The translations under genes and the position numbers were made by a program. From the NCBI GenBank assembly GCA_029204225.1, contig CM055100.1, forward strand, positions 22,128,248-22,192,247: DNA of 64,000 bases. Direction: 5' to 3'. Positions 51,054 to 62,110 of the stretch are shown piece by piece; position 1 is the first letter of the stretch, and the number at the start of each line of letters is the position of its first letter. Below the pieces are notes generated by a model. That model was not told where the DNA came from, searched no databases, and saw only the letters and a list, made by a program, of their open reading frames with translations. Source of the stretch: Diphasiastrum complanatum. Taxonomy: Eukaryota > Streptophyta > Lycopodiopsida > Lycopodiales > Lycopodiaceae.

Positions 51054-51241
51054 GGTCCATCCATCGCAGTGCAGTGTATGGGTAAAGTTGTTGATTGCCA
51101 CTGGAAAGGTGCAGGCTCGAATCCCGGTCATTGTGTAGTGACATCTAAGGAGCTTAGCTCCGTAAATGGCATTGCGAAGTTGTATGTATGTTGTATATAA
51201 CAACCACTAGTTACTCAATCATGCATGCAAAAAAAAAAAAA
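51054..51241 (+). mobile_element. tRNA-derived SINE with poly(A) tail
   Basis: A box-B-like GGCTCGAATCCCGG at 51114-51127 and an upstream A-box-like ATGGGTAAAGTTGTTG, then a body ending in a 14-A tail (51228-51241). Flanked by near-identical ATTGACGGCC (51044-51053) and ATTGATGGCC (51242-51251), probably the target duplication. Confidence 0.75.
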
Positions 51242-51816
51242 ATTGATGGCCATGGCAATGAGGGGGGCCCATACTTACTCAAAGGTGGGTGAGTGTGCTT
51301 TGAGAGTTGCAACCGCCAACTCTTAAGCATCCATTTCTCTTAAGATGAAGTTGGTCCCGCCACTGCCAAGCAGTAGCAGTTGGCTACACACTCATCCGTG
51401 TATTTGATAAAACCATATGTGCCACTTGAATTTTGGTATCATTATAATGTATAAATTGGTAACCATTGTGTCAATGTATGAGATGCACATCCAATATTGA
51501 TGACATCATGAGCTTGCATCGATGAGGACTATGTCTTTAGAAGTTAGTCATGCTTAAGTATTAATTACATTGTTGTTGTTATCTTAGTCATTCAATGTAT
51601 ATGTTGCATATTGATTGTATTTATAGTGTACTCATCAAGAATAAATAACTAAAAGGGCCCATGAATGGTAGTTCGATCTTTCCAAGTGTAAAACAACTTA
51701 AAATGGTGGTCCAATCTTTCTAAGTGTAAAAAGACTTTGGTACTAGTGGATCATAAATGTAGAGACATGAGTTGTTGCTTCATCTCTCTCATGGTAGCAT
51801 TTTGCTATTATGTAAT

Positions 51817-51906
51817 GCAACCCAATGGAGTTGGCTCAGCTAGTTACCTTGGTATCCAAAGTTTCTTTGGTCCCAAGTTTGAGCCTCCCCTTGGAAAACC
51901 AAGAAG
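51817..51906 (+). mobile_element. 90-bp tRNA-like SINE with 11-bp target duplication
   Basis: GTTGGCTCAGCTAGTTA (A-box-like) and AAGTTTGAGCCTCC (B-box-like) in a 90-bp body, flanked by TATTATGTAAT at 51806-51816 and 51907-51917. The other copy of the surrounding duplication lacks it. It is the same family as the three copies at 60824-61110. It ends AAGAAG, not poly(A). Confidence 0.8.
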
Positions 51907-52497
51907 TATTATGTAATACAAGCATTGTGTTCTCTTTCTCTCCTCCCTCATGAAGTGAATATTAGTTGCATGCTCTAATTTTCAACAATATTAGAACATG
52001 CTATCGCTAATGTCGATAGATCTAGCATGCATAGGATTTCTACTTTCTAGAGAGGCAAAATTTGGTAGGAATTCCAAAATAACCTTGCTAAATATGTGGT
52101 CCCAAGCAAATTTGATAAACCAGATGTGCCTTTTGAATGTAGAAGTTAATATTATTATCATGTAGAAATAATTAGCAGTATGTGTTAGTTATGCTTTTTA
52201 AATCCAATATTGATGACGTTATGACTTTGCAAGAGTTTGACGATATGCTACTTTTTTTATAGTTAGGCATGCCCAGGTATTTTACATTGTTATTATCTTA
52301 GTCATTAGTGTACTTGTTGTAAATTGAATATATTTGCAAAATACACATAAATAATAGATGACTTAAAAGGCCCAAGAGCCATATGATGTAATTGAATGGT
52401 GGGTTGATCTTTCTAGTTGTAAAAGGACTTAAATGGTGGTCCAAGCCTCATGAAGTAAAAGGAATTTGAACTAGTGAATAAAAAATGTAGAGATACT

Positions 52498-52618
52498 AGT
52501 GTTTATTTCATCTCTCTCATTGTAACATTGTGCTATTCTCTGATACAAACATATATCTCTAGTGTTTACTTCATCTCTCTCATTGTAACATTGTGCTATT
52601 CTTTGATACAAACATAAT
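52498..52618. repeat. 63-bp tandem duplication
   Basis: AGTGTTTA(T/C)TTCATCTCTC starts at 52498 and again at 52561 with near-identical sequence following. Confidence 0.9.
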
Positions 52619-52660
52619 GTTCTCCCTCCCTCCTCCCTCATAAAGTAAATAATATTGCAT

Positions 52661-53797
52661 GCTCTAATCACCACCATCGGAGCATTTGGCCCTCTAAAGT
52701 GACAAATACCTTCTTCATTCTACATTTATAGTGTGTTGAAGGCTATCATGACCTGGCATGACCCTTTCATCAACATGGAGATTATCATTGTCTATTTGTG
52801 GGGTAAAGGATGGCAATGATTCATTAGTGTTATTTGATTTTGATGCATGGAGAAAATTATAATGATAAGAGCAGAGAGCCAAGGATTGGAAAAGTTTGTT
52901 CACACAAGAGACAACTACTTATTAAAGGATTTTGGCCTTTATGGAGGGGCACAATCCTTTTGTAGGTTGTTTGTTTGATTCGAAATTTTGGTGTTCTATT
53001 GAAGTTCTTCAAGGGAGTTGAAGAGCAACAAAGTTTGAGAATATGTCAAAGTTAATAGAGTTTAATCTCCAAATGTTTCTATGACGATTTAGCTTTGGAG
53101 TGTAAATTTGGTCTAATCCTTATGTCGAGTCTTATGCTCAAATTTTAATGCTCTTATGCATTTTTTTGAAGATTAGAGGCATGCAATCAGAATTGGAGGT
53201 AGTTTGCATTGATTGATACATGATGAGCAACTTTGCGGTTTCTAGCGAGTCATTTTTCCAATTTTAATGTTGTTTCTTGATCATAATTAAAATTTTGTTT
53301 CATAGTTTGTACTAGAGGTGTTGTTGTGCATCAATTATGATGTGATGAGAGTAATGAACCTAGTATATTAAAAAAAAAATTGTGTACATTTGCTATAAAG
53401 AAGGAAGAAAATTTACACATACCAAAAATTGGTCAAATTTTTGTGAATTGGATATTACAATAAAAAAGAGTATTCCACAAGGCATTGATAACGTGCAACA
53501 GACTAAAAAAGTTCAATGTGAAGGATGATAGGTAAGATATTACAGCTATTGCCCTCTTTATGGAGGAAAAAACTCTGTTTTCAGTTTTATTATGAGCATT
53601 TTTTATTATATGATTTGATAGAGTATTGGGGACTTGGAAAATTATTGTTTTTATTAATGGCCTAGAAGATGACTTCCTCAAAAATGCATGGGAGATATAT
53701 CTCACCTTGTTACATACCATGTTGTTCTATGCATTCAGTGATGCAAGAGTACGAGAGTTGTTAATTGAAGACTTTTATTCAATCGTGGATGTTTGAT
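52661..53797. other. AT-rich intergenic DNA
   Basis: No coding region or repeat recognised. It may be decayed retrotransposon DNA, since a polypurine tract ends it. Confidence 0.4.
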
Positions 53798-53809
53798 CAA
53801 GGGGGAGAA
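53798..53809 (+). other. Polypurine tract of a lost LTR element
   Basis: CAAGGGGGAGAA followed by TTAGTGATATGGTTTTGACA and then TTGACAACATCA, the usual look of a copia polypurine tract and LTR start. No complete element is attached. Confidence 0.45.
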
Positions 53810-54659
53810 TTAGTGATATGGTTTTGACATCTAGTGTTGACAACATCAGGATATTGCATGTGAAAATTTGGCAAAATCTAGCTTGAGGATTTTTGCATAT
53901 CCTTGTACATATGGAAATCTCACACGTGTGGAGCATGTTACCACGTGTGGAAAGAAGGCAATTGGAGTATCTCAACCTATGTTTCATGATGGTAAGGCTC
54001 ATGAAGATGGCACTTTGGTAAAAGCACATGGAGAGCTATTGCCAAGGTGTTCTACTTCTCATCAATTTTCTTGTCTTGTTCATGTGGATGATCTTGTTTC
54101 ATGAAGTAGAAGCAAAGATGGTGCTTTTTCATGTGACTTCTTCAATTTGAGGTATCTCTTATCACTGGTGCTTGATAGTAAGATTGCCATAGTTGATACT
54201 TTGGGGATCTTTAGATCCATATGCTCTGTCAATATTCCTTTGAATGTAAGGAGTAAGGGGGATCTAATATCAATCAAGAGGATGATGGTAGAATTCTCAA
54301 ATCTACCAAAAATCCAAGTGCATGTTGGAGATTTGCCAAGGCTTGAGGAGTATTCTCAACACATGGTTTCAAAAAGAAACTCAAGAAGCAAGGCCGAGTC
54401 TATGTGGCTCACAATTCATGGCAAAGAGGGGAAATTTTTAGGTGGTATCTACTTCAACATATTCACTTTTGCTTCTCTTCAATTATTTGATGTACCATCT
54501 TACTTTGTTAAGATTTCTACATCTTGTCATTAATGTCTTAGATATGTTTCCAAATCTTCTTGAAAGCAGGTGGTTGTGTCATCAAATGAATGCTCTCGAA
54601 TCTTGTAAGATCAAGAATGAGATAGTCTCTCATAGTGTTGTGAGGCAATTTGTAAACTT

Positions 54660-55135
54660 CTTATGAAATTAAGTGAAGCATCCAAAAAGGACACTTACAT
54701 CCTTGAGCAAGTATGTACCCTCAAAAATATATTGGTAATCAACACTTTTGCCTATTTTGTAGTCTTGATTTTTATGAGGCATGGAGGCCTCGGGTTTCCC
54801 TCTTTATGGTGCAACTATTTTCAAGGAAGTGGAGCCTTCAAGCCCAAGATCATCTTCAAATCATGGAGGGAACAAAAGGAAATGGTGACAAATTGGTGGG
54901 ATGCTCATCAAAGGAGTTGGCAATATATTTCCACCAAAGAAATCCTATCTCTATGACATCAGGGACCTCACCTCCAAACTCCATTTAAGAAAGATATTTT
55001 TCTCCCTAAGAAAGACTGAGGGAACAAGTGTTTTGAGTCATCTCAACACTTTTCAAAATCTCATGGAGCAAATGAATTCAATTGGCTCAGAAATTCAAAA
55101 CTTAGATGTTGTTATGAATCTATTATCGAGTTTGA
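54660..55135 (+). pseudogene. Copia gag fragment (UBN2-like)
   Basis: Plus-strand frames lead to LRKIFFSLRKTEGTSVLSHL then NTFQNLMEQMNSIGSEIQNL and MNLLSSL, matching the copia gag core (L-Y-x-L-x-M-x-E-x-x-S-V-x-E-H-L-N-x-F). It ends where a minus-strand copia RT fragment begins, about 55130. Confidence 0.65.
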
Positions 55136-56069
55136 ACTGTGACAATGTGTTGACTATAAATGCTAGATCAGGTTTGGTGCAGACCATGGCATACATGATC
55201 GATCCAACTACCGATTGATAGGGGTATTTGCACATTTCTTTCTTCTCTGCATCAGTCTTTGGGCACATATCCTTTGATAGTTTCAATCCTGGGCCCATAG
55301 GTGAGTCTACGGATTTGCAATTTTCCATGCCATACTTGTGGAGTACACTGGTTTTAGATACCTTTCTTGACTTAACGAAATACTTTTCTTTGCTCTATTT
55401 CTTGTTATCTCGATTCCAAGAAGGTAATGCACATGGTCTAAATCAATCATTTCGAATTCCTTCGACAGAAGATTCTTCATTTCGTGAAGTAGCTGATTCG
55501 AATTGCTGAAGATCAGTGAGTCATCAACATATAGAGCTATTATTATATAGCTTGAGCCTTTGTGTTTGAGATAGACATTAGAGTCAATAGAGTTCGGGAT
55601 GAAGTCATGTTGCAACAAGAATCGATTGATTCTATCAAACCAGGCTCTTGGAGTTTGCTTTAGATCTATGTTCTTGGCCTTGAAGGACCTAACCTTCAGG
55701 TTAATAGATGTAATTATCTTCTTCTATGTATCTGTTTAGAAAGGCATTCTGAACATCCATCTGGTGTATTTCAAGATCTTCGACAACTACGAAGACGAAT
55801 AAAGATCGAATTGACTGAAGTCATACGACTGGATTGTATGTCTCAGTGTAGTCAATTCCATAGGTTTGTTTGTAGCCTTTTACGACTAGATGAGCTTTCC
55901 ATCTGGCTGTGGAACCATCTGGATTGAGCTTTATGTTGAAGATCCACTTGGTGTCGATGATCTTTGCATCTGCCGAAGCTTCAACAAGACTCCAGGTCTT
56001 GTTCTTCATCAGTGAATTATACTCAGCATGCATGGCAGTATGCCAGTTGTCTACATTTGAACTTGACAA
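55130..56069 (-). pseudogene. Copia reverse transcriptase, broken
   Basis: Blocks: MKNKTWSLVEASADAKIIDT and KWIFNIKLNPDGSTARWKAH (56069-55821); shifted blocks at 55800-55620; LYVDDSLIF (catalytic YVDD) and HYLLGIEITRNRAKKSISLS (55600-55340); VGSIMYAMVCTKPDLAF (55328-55095). At least two frameshifts. Confidence 0.78.
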
Positions 56070-56828
56070 GGCTTTTGTTATTGAAGTGGGTTCATCATTG
56101 CTGATGAATGCCTAAGGGACAAAATGATCAGGTTCTTGTCGATGTCATGTAGATATCTAAACAATAGTTGGTTGCTAAGATGATGATTCTCCTTGCTGTG
56201 CGTGACAAGGATATCTTTGATGTCCGTCGGATCAATCGTAGGTCGAGGCCTATCGATGGTGATGGGAGTCATTGGGACGAACTCTTGCATTGGCTGCTTC
56301 TACTTGAAGTCGAAGAATTTATCTTCGAAAAAGACAACATCTCGACTCGACTTGTCTTAGCATCAAATATTCTATATGCCTTGTGTGATGTTGAGTATCC
56401 AACAAAAATACTCTTGCAACTGACAGGGTCAAGTTTATATCTCAGATCAGAGGGAATGTGTACATAGCAAAGACAACCAGATACTTGGAGGTGTTATAGA
56501 CTCAGTTTGTAGCCATAGAAAGCTTCGAAGGATGTCTTTGAGTCAACTACTTTGTACCCAAATAGTTCTACGGATAGCAAGTTGTTGAAATAGCTTCAGC
56601 CCAAAACTCTTTGGTGAGCCGAGCATTTGGCATCATAGATCATGCTACATTTAGTAATGTTTAGTTTTTCATTTCGGCTATTCCATTTTGCTGTGGCGTG
56701 TAGCTGGTGGTGAACTGATGATGAATGTCGAATGATGCCAGATTGTCAAACATTTTGTTTGACAGAAACTCTCCACCACTGTCTGTTCGAATGGTCTTGA
56801 GTTGTTGACCAGTCTGTGTCTCAATGAA

Positions 56829-57541
56829 CTATGTGAAGTCTTTGAAACAGTTAAAAGCCTCAGACTTGTTCTTAATGAACATGATGCTGGTAAATCTAGA
56901 ATAATCATCAATAAAGGTGATAAAATATAATGCAGAACCCAAAGAGAGAATATTTATAGGGCCGCACAGATCACTATGTATTAATTCTAGAATGGACTTA
57001 GCTCTAGTGGCTTGTCCCTTTGGAAATTCTGATCTAGGTTGTTCGCCTAGTAAGCACATCTCACAGACATGTCGTATGTCAGTGGAATCCGCATTAAGGT
57101 TTAAGTCCTTGACCATAGAATTATGATGCATATACAAGATTGAGCTCATGTTTAGATAACCTAGTCTTTGATGCCATAATTGGGCATTTGAAGTACTCAC
57201 ATTTGTGGAAAGTGCATATTTGTGACCTAGAACATATAGATTACCTTCTCTATTTGCTGAGGAGATTTCTTTGTCGTGCTTGTCCAGAATGGTACACTGC
57301 TTTGAATCATACGAGGCTTTGCAGCCTTGATCAATAAACTTGCTGATTGACAATAAATTTTTGTCAGTATGGATACGTATAGTACATTCTTGAGCAAGGT
57401 CAGCTTACCATTAGGAAGATAGAGACGTATATATCCCTTGCCTCCAATCTCTAGTCCACTTGAGTCACCAAAGTAGACATACTTCGAATCTGCTTGTGTG
57501 AGGTCTTCGAACATGATGAATGACCTACGTATAGTAAACAA
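56829..57541 (-). pseudogene. Copia pre-integrase and integrase core, broken
   Basis: GYIRLYLPNGKLTLLKNVLY (after protease), WHQRLGYLNMSSILYMH and C-x2-C (HHCC finger), then LIHSDLCGPINILSLGSALY and FITFIDDYSRF: the first two integrase Asp positions. The frame is lost at 57340 and again after 56829, where an ELTTTMLKIR-like strand continues to about 56680. Confidence 0.8.
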
Positions 57542-57571
57542 TTTCGTATACTAATTAGTAGTTGGAACTAA

Positions 57572-57586
57572 GGCTCTAATACCACT
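57572..57586 (-). other. Copia primer-binding site
   Basis: The minus strand reads AGTGGTATTAGAGCC, close to the initiator Met tRNA site. LTR sequence should start right of 57587; its far end was not found. Confidence 0.7.
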
Positions 57587-57587
57587 C

Positions 57588-60318
57588 CGTTGGGGTGCTC
57601 TCGAATAAATTAGGTGCGGAAGAAAAGACACAACTCCAACAAAGAGAACTTTTCAGAATCTTTACCAAAACTACAACATAAACATTAACTTAGAACGAAT
57701 GGAGGAATGACTTGTAGGTGTCAAAGACAACCATGAAGGAGAGAACAATTAGGCGTCTAAGACAACCATGCTACCTTCGAATATTAGACATTTTGGATTG
57801 AGTAAGCGTCAACATAGAAAGAAAACTATCAAAGAGCATTCGTAGTGCCATACACATAAGAAGAATAGAGAATCTGAATTAAGCATTTGTAAGTACAACG
57901 ATCAGATCACAATCCTATGTCCAAGAATGGTTCACAGTAATGCTGCACTGTGTGTGCAGTGATCTTACTTAGCTAGTTATAGATTAAATAACTATCTCTA
58001 TCCTCTGAATGGCTTTCACTCTCTCTAGAATCTCTGATCCTATGGAATCAGATAATGAAGACACAATTTCGTTCGTGCAGAAACTCAATTTTACTCTTCT
58101 CTACTTACATGCATTCATCACAGATTGACTCATCATCGTTTTCGCTAGTTGTCGTTATGTATATATGTACATGTGGCAGTTATAATGACTGCGTAGGCAA
58201 CGAGCGTGAAGAAGTACAATTACTAAAGTGAACTATGACGTGGTCTACATTTGATGGGGAAGGTGGATGACATGGATCTCGAACAGATGACTTTGAGTTT
58301 GTGGGAAAACGAAGAGAATGTAGTCGAGTTCCTTGAACGAAGAGAATGTGGTCGATCCCGCTTCTGCTTCAGTTGATTATTTAACGTGATTCTAGGAATA
58401 TTCCTTATAGTTCTCATTCCCATGAAATATTACCCATTTGATATGCAATAATGTGTTTTGTGTATTCTCTCTCTACATGAGGAATCTTGGTTTTTCTCTC
58501 TCTACTAGAGTAGGATGTTTGTCTCTTTCTAAAATCTTGAGTAACACTTAGAGGAATGATTGTTGTCTGTCATATCGTTTCTGATCGTATACAAATAACA
58601 TGACGATAATCTTTGTGGAAAGCTGAGTATATACTTGATTGAAAGCGATTGTTATGAGGCTTGTTATGTCATTAACGAGGTTTGTTCAGTAATGAAGGTA
58701 AATGACTAGATTGCGTGTGTATGGGGAATGATATTTCAAGTTATAAAAGTTTGATGGGTTGATTGCATATTTGAGCAACAAATCTTTATAAGCAAGAATG
58801 TTGTTTTGTATTGAAAAAATGAAGAAATAGCTGACCCTCTTGAAACACAAAGGCGGCTTTAATGCCCGACGAGGGTGAAACACAACTCCCGGGCTAGGAA
58901 AGAACAAACTCTGATAGTGAAGTTTCCGCATTTAGAAACACCCCGCCCAAGTTACCCATTGAAACACATGGGCCTTGGGAGGCAAAACACTCGACCGCCT
59001 CACTCCCAAGGTGGGTCAGACCCATGAGCACAGAAAGTCCGAGTGAAGACCGCAAAAGTGTAAAGTCAACGTTAATGGCTTAAATGGTACTTAACTCAAA
59101 TATCAGGCTCACCATTAACAACACGAAGATTCACTTTAGATGGAACAAAATGAAAATCATATTGAACTTCTGATATGCTGGGCTTAGTAGACTTCACGCA
59201 TGAAGTCAAAACCAGTGAGGAAAATGTATTCGACGTCCTTTGTGTATGAAAACGTTGGGATCTATCTTGAGAATCAGTACTAAAATCTTTATGTTGACTC
59301 CCCCATACAGTAATGTGACTTAAGTGAGAATTCAGGCCATACCTGAAACGTCAACTGACAGTATTGTGAGATCATACAGTGAGTTTCAAAAAGACAACCC
59401 CCCCTAAAAACTACGAAAAGCATTCTGACCAAAATCATAAAATTCAATGAACGAGGTTGGTTTGGGACATTATAACGGGAATGGGGAGTATCATAGAAAA
59501 TAGTAATGGGTTGATGGGTACCGTAAAAAGTTATGACTAAGTGGAGGAAATAGAAAACAAAAACTACACAAGTTTGATTACGTATGCACTTCACAAATCA
59601 TTCTGGTAAAAGTGGACATATCAGTACTAGGTCGTAAGGCAGTGACCCTAGGACTTGGAAAATTTTTGTCGTGACAAGTAACCACCGATTGAACATCAGA
59701 CCAATTGTAGCCAAGAAATGTACACCACTATGGAGGCATGCATAGTTGCAGTTGAGTCATCATAAAAGCCAACCACCTAGACTCGAAAAGAGAATACTCT
59801 AGTGAAATTTCTCAATAATACACAAGGACATAGAAAACGACAACTATCACCAGAATATCTTTGAGAGTGATAAATCATCCCATATAGTGACCGATCGACA
59901 GAGAAAGGATAGGGTATTGAATATTTAAGAAAAGCCTATTGAATATCAATAATCAGACCAAAAACTCAAAGTACATTGTCAAACCATTACTGAAACTCAC
60001 CCGATACCTTGGAAATACTTCCAAAACCGATTTCACCTATTCATAATAATTTTCGTGTCTGATAAAGTGCCATGGCACAGTTCGGTAACCCCAAAAGATT
60101 CTGTCCAATAATACAAATCCTAAGTTGGGGAACTGCAACCATTATAGCTTTAGATACTACTTTGGGACATGTGACCATCGGCGACCTCGCTTTAGAACTA
60201 AACACCATTGGAACCCAAATACAGGCCACTTTGTACCTACGTATAGGCCAACACTGGTTTCCCCTCTCAGTTCGAGTTGCCTTTTTGACGAGATCCCTCG
60301 AGCAGCCTTAGGGTTCAT
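57588..60318. other. LTR remainder and unassigned intergenic DNA
   Basis: The first part is probably copia 5' LTR of unknown length. From about 58700 the base composition is higher in G+C with CCCGCCCAAGTTACCC-like stretches. Short frames (for example 60125-60322) match nothing I know. Confidence 0.4.
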
Positions 60319-60657
60319 ATGACGTACCTAGGATATCAGTTCCTACCCCTACTGGGTGATGTATGCCAACTGTTCAGACGAGGAATTGCGAGATATCATT
60401 TTTATGCACCTAAATTTCACCACAACCTGCAACCCTGGGACATCTTATTCAGAATACAACACCACGAGGATTACAGTTACCTAGACGTATATGAGTTCAG
60501 GCCAGACGAGTCGTGGAAGCTAATCGATGCTATGTCTACGCATTTTGCAGGAGTATCACAAACATCCCCGAATACCCCTTACGTCGATCTGTCTGACCAA
60601 TATCCAGAGTCGCTTGAAACTGCTAATAGCGCCAAGAAAAATGATGCATTGATTTAA
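60319..60657 (+). CDS. Hypothetical 112-aa protein
   Basis: ATG-started frame with ordinary protein composition (MTYLGYQFLPLLGDVCQLFR; later YLDVYEFRPDESWKLIDAMS) and a stop at 60655. No known domain, signal peptide or membrane helix. No clear splice partners. It might be an exon or remnant of a mobile or viral-like gene; I cannot tell. Confidence 0.25.
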   Translation: MTYLGYQFLPLLGDVCQLFRRGIARYHFYAPKFHHNLQPWDILFRIQHHEDYSYLDVYEFRPDESWKLIDAMSTHFAGVSQTSPNTPYVDLSDQYPESLETANSAKKNDALI

Positions 60658-60808
60658 AGTGATGTGACACTTGGTCTACACATAGGTAGGACTCATTGTT
60701 GATAGTAGTCTATCTACAAATGTGAGTAATAGCTAGAGGTGTAGGTGAAAGCTTTTCCAACAACAAGGTGGTTGGTATTTTTTATATCCACAAAAAACCC
60801 TACTATTA

Positions 60809-61125
60809 GATTATTGTAAAATGCTTCTTGGTTTCCAAGGGGAGGCTCGAACCTGAGACCAAAGAAACTTTGGATGTCAAGCTAACCAACTAAGACAACC
60901 CCGTTGGTTGATTATTGTAAAATGATTCTTGGTTTCCAAGGGGAGGCTCGAACCTAAGACCAAAGAAACTTTGGATGTCAAGCTAACCAACTAAGCCAAC
61001 CCGGTTGGTGATTATTCTAAAATGCTTCTTGGTTTCCAAGGGGAGGCTCGAACCTGAGACCAAAGAAACTTTGGATGTCAAGCTAACCAACTGAGCCAAC
61101 CCCGTTGGGCGATTATTCTAAAATG
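60809..61125 (-). repeat. Trimer of tRNA-like SINEs sharing 15-bp flanks
   Basis: Three minus-strand copies of the SINE seen at 51817, each with B-box GGTTCGAGCCTCC and A-box GGTTAGC regions. Four copies of GATTATT(G/C)TAAAATG separate and flank them (60809, 60910, 61010, 61111); the period is 100-101 bp. Confidence 0.88.
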
Positions 61126-62110
61126 AACTTAGAGACTCTCTAAAGTGTTTAGTATAATTTGCCAAACGAACTTTGTAGCTCCCGGAGACTCCAGGAATGG
61201 AAAGCTCCAAATGAACTTTCTGGCTCCAAAGATGGAAAGCATTAGACTTTCTTTTATGTTGCATGTAGTCTGATTTTCTATTATATAGTGTAAATGGAAA
61301 TTTAAAGGTTAAAAAAGTCAAATAAACTATTAAAGGACAAATTGAAAGTTTATGGTGAAGGTCAATATGCAATAGTGCTCACTGCTCATAGTCTGCCCTT
61401 GTTGTTGCTTGTAGCTTTGACAGTCAACGATGTATTCAAGAAGCTACAAGTTCAGCTCTGACAGTCAATCGTGTACTTAATGTATAATTTTTCCAATAAT
61501 TCACATGCCACTAATACTATACTGCTTTTCTATCTGAACCCAATTTTAATTACTCCATTTTCTATGAAAGTCCCGCCCTTCAATATCGACTGAGCCTCAT
61601 GCAAAGCTGGAGCCTGCTGCCAGAGCGATGGTTGATGATCGTCACAGTGCAACAACAATGCCGCTGTGGATGGTCGAAGATTGTGGTGGTCGTTGTTGCT
61701 GTCAGCATTGCTATGTCAATTGCAACCGCATGAAACAACCTACCTAGAGTTTCTGATTTAAGAACAGTCCTACTCACTTGCCAGCCAGAATGTAATGAAG
61801 CATCAACAATTATCATGCGCCAGCAGCATTGTCCATCTTAATCAGAACCATTCCATCTGACTGGAAAAGGAAGTTATTTCAAGTTATATATGAAGATTGG
61901 TCTTATAAGTAATGCCGTTGAAGTTTACAACATAAACTTTGTGATACACCCCAAATAAAGAGTGTAAATCTACTGATGCAGTTTGTATCCTGCCGAGTTT
62001 TTATGGTACAAGCTTGAAGGTGCTAGCCTCAACTTACAATCTTTCAATCCTTATGATCTTCAAGAATTCATATCATAGGCGTGAAGAGGGGTAAATCACA
62101 TTTGAGCTCA
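61126..62110. other. 3' flank of the GLOX gene
   Basis: No gene recognised. It should hold the GLOX 3' UTR on the minus strand; no unambiguous poly(A) signal was picked out. Confidence 0.4.

Larger units (their letters stand above)
51380..52660. repeat. Diverged direct duplication (about 590 bp units)
   Basis: Segments 51400-51970 and 52110-52660 share many blocks in order: TTTGATAAA, CCAATATTGATGAC, ATCTTAGTCATT, TGGTGGTCCAA, AATGTAGAGA, TTCATCTCTCTCAT and CTCCCTCAT. The left copy contains the SINE at 51817. Confidence 0.7.
55130..57600 (-). mobile_element. Ty1/copia element, minus strand, internally deleted
   Basis: Pol fragments in copia order on the minus strand, from the primer site (57572-57586) to reverse transcriptase near 55130. 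Gag and the zinc knuckle are absent between primer site and protease/integrase, and RNase H and the 3' LTR are gone. Confidence 0.82.

Noticed and set aside
58700-60320. Integrated pararetrovirus
   Set aside because: I looked for RT, protease and movement-protein motifs on both strands and found none I could support.
60824-61110. tRNA genes on the minus strand
   Set aside because: A- and B-box-like sequences are there, but a cloverleaf acceptor stem is not evident, and target duplications and the dispersed copy at 51817 show SINEs.
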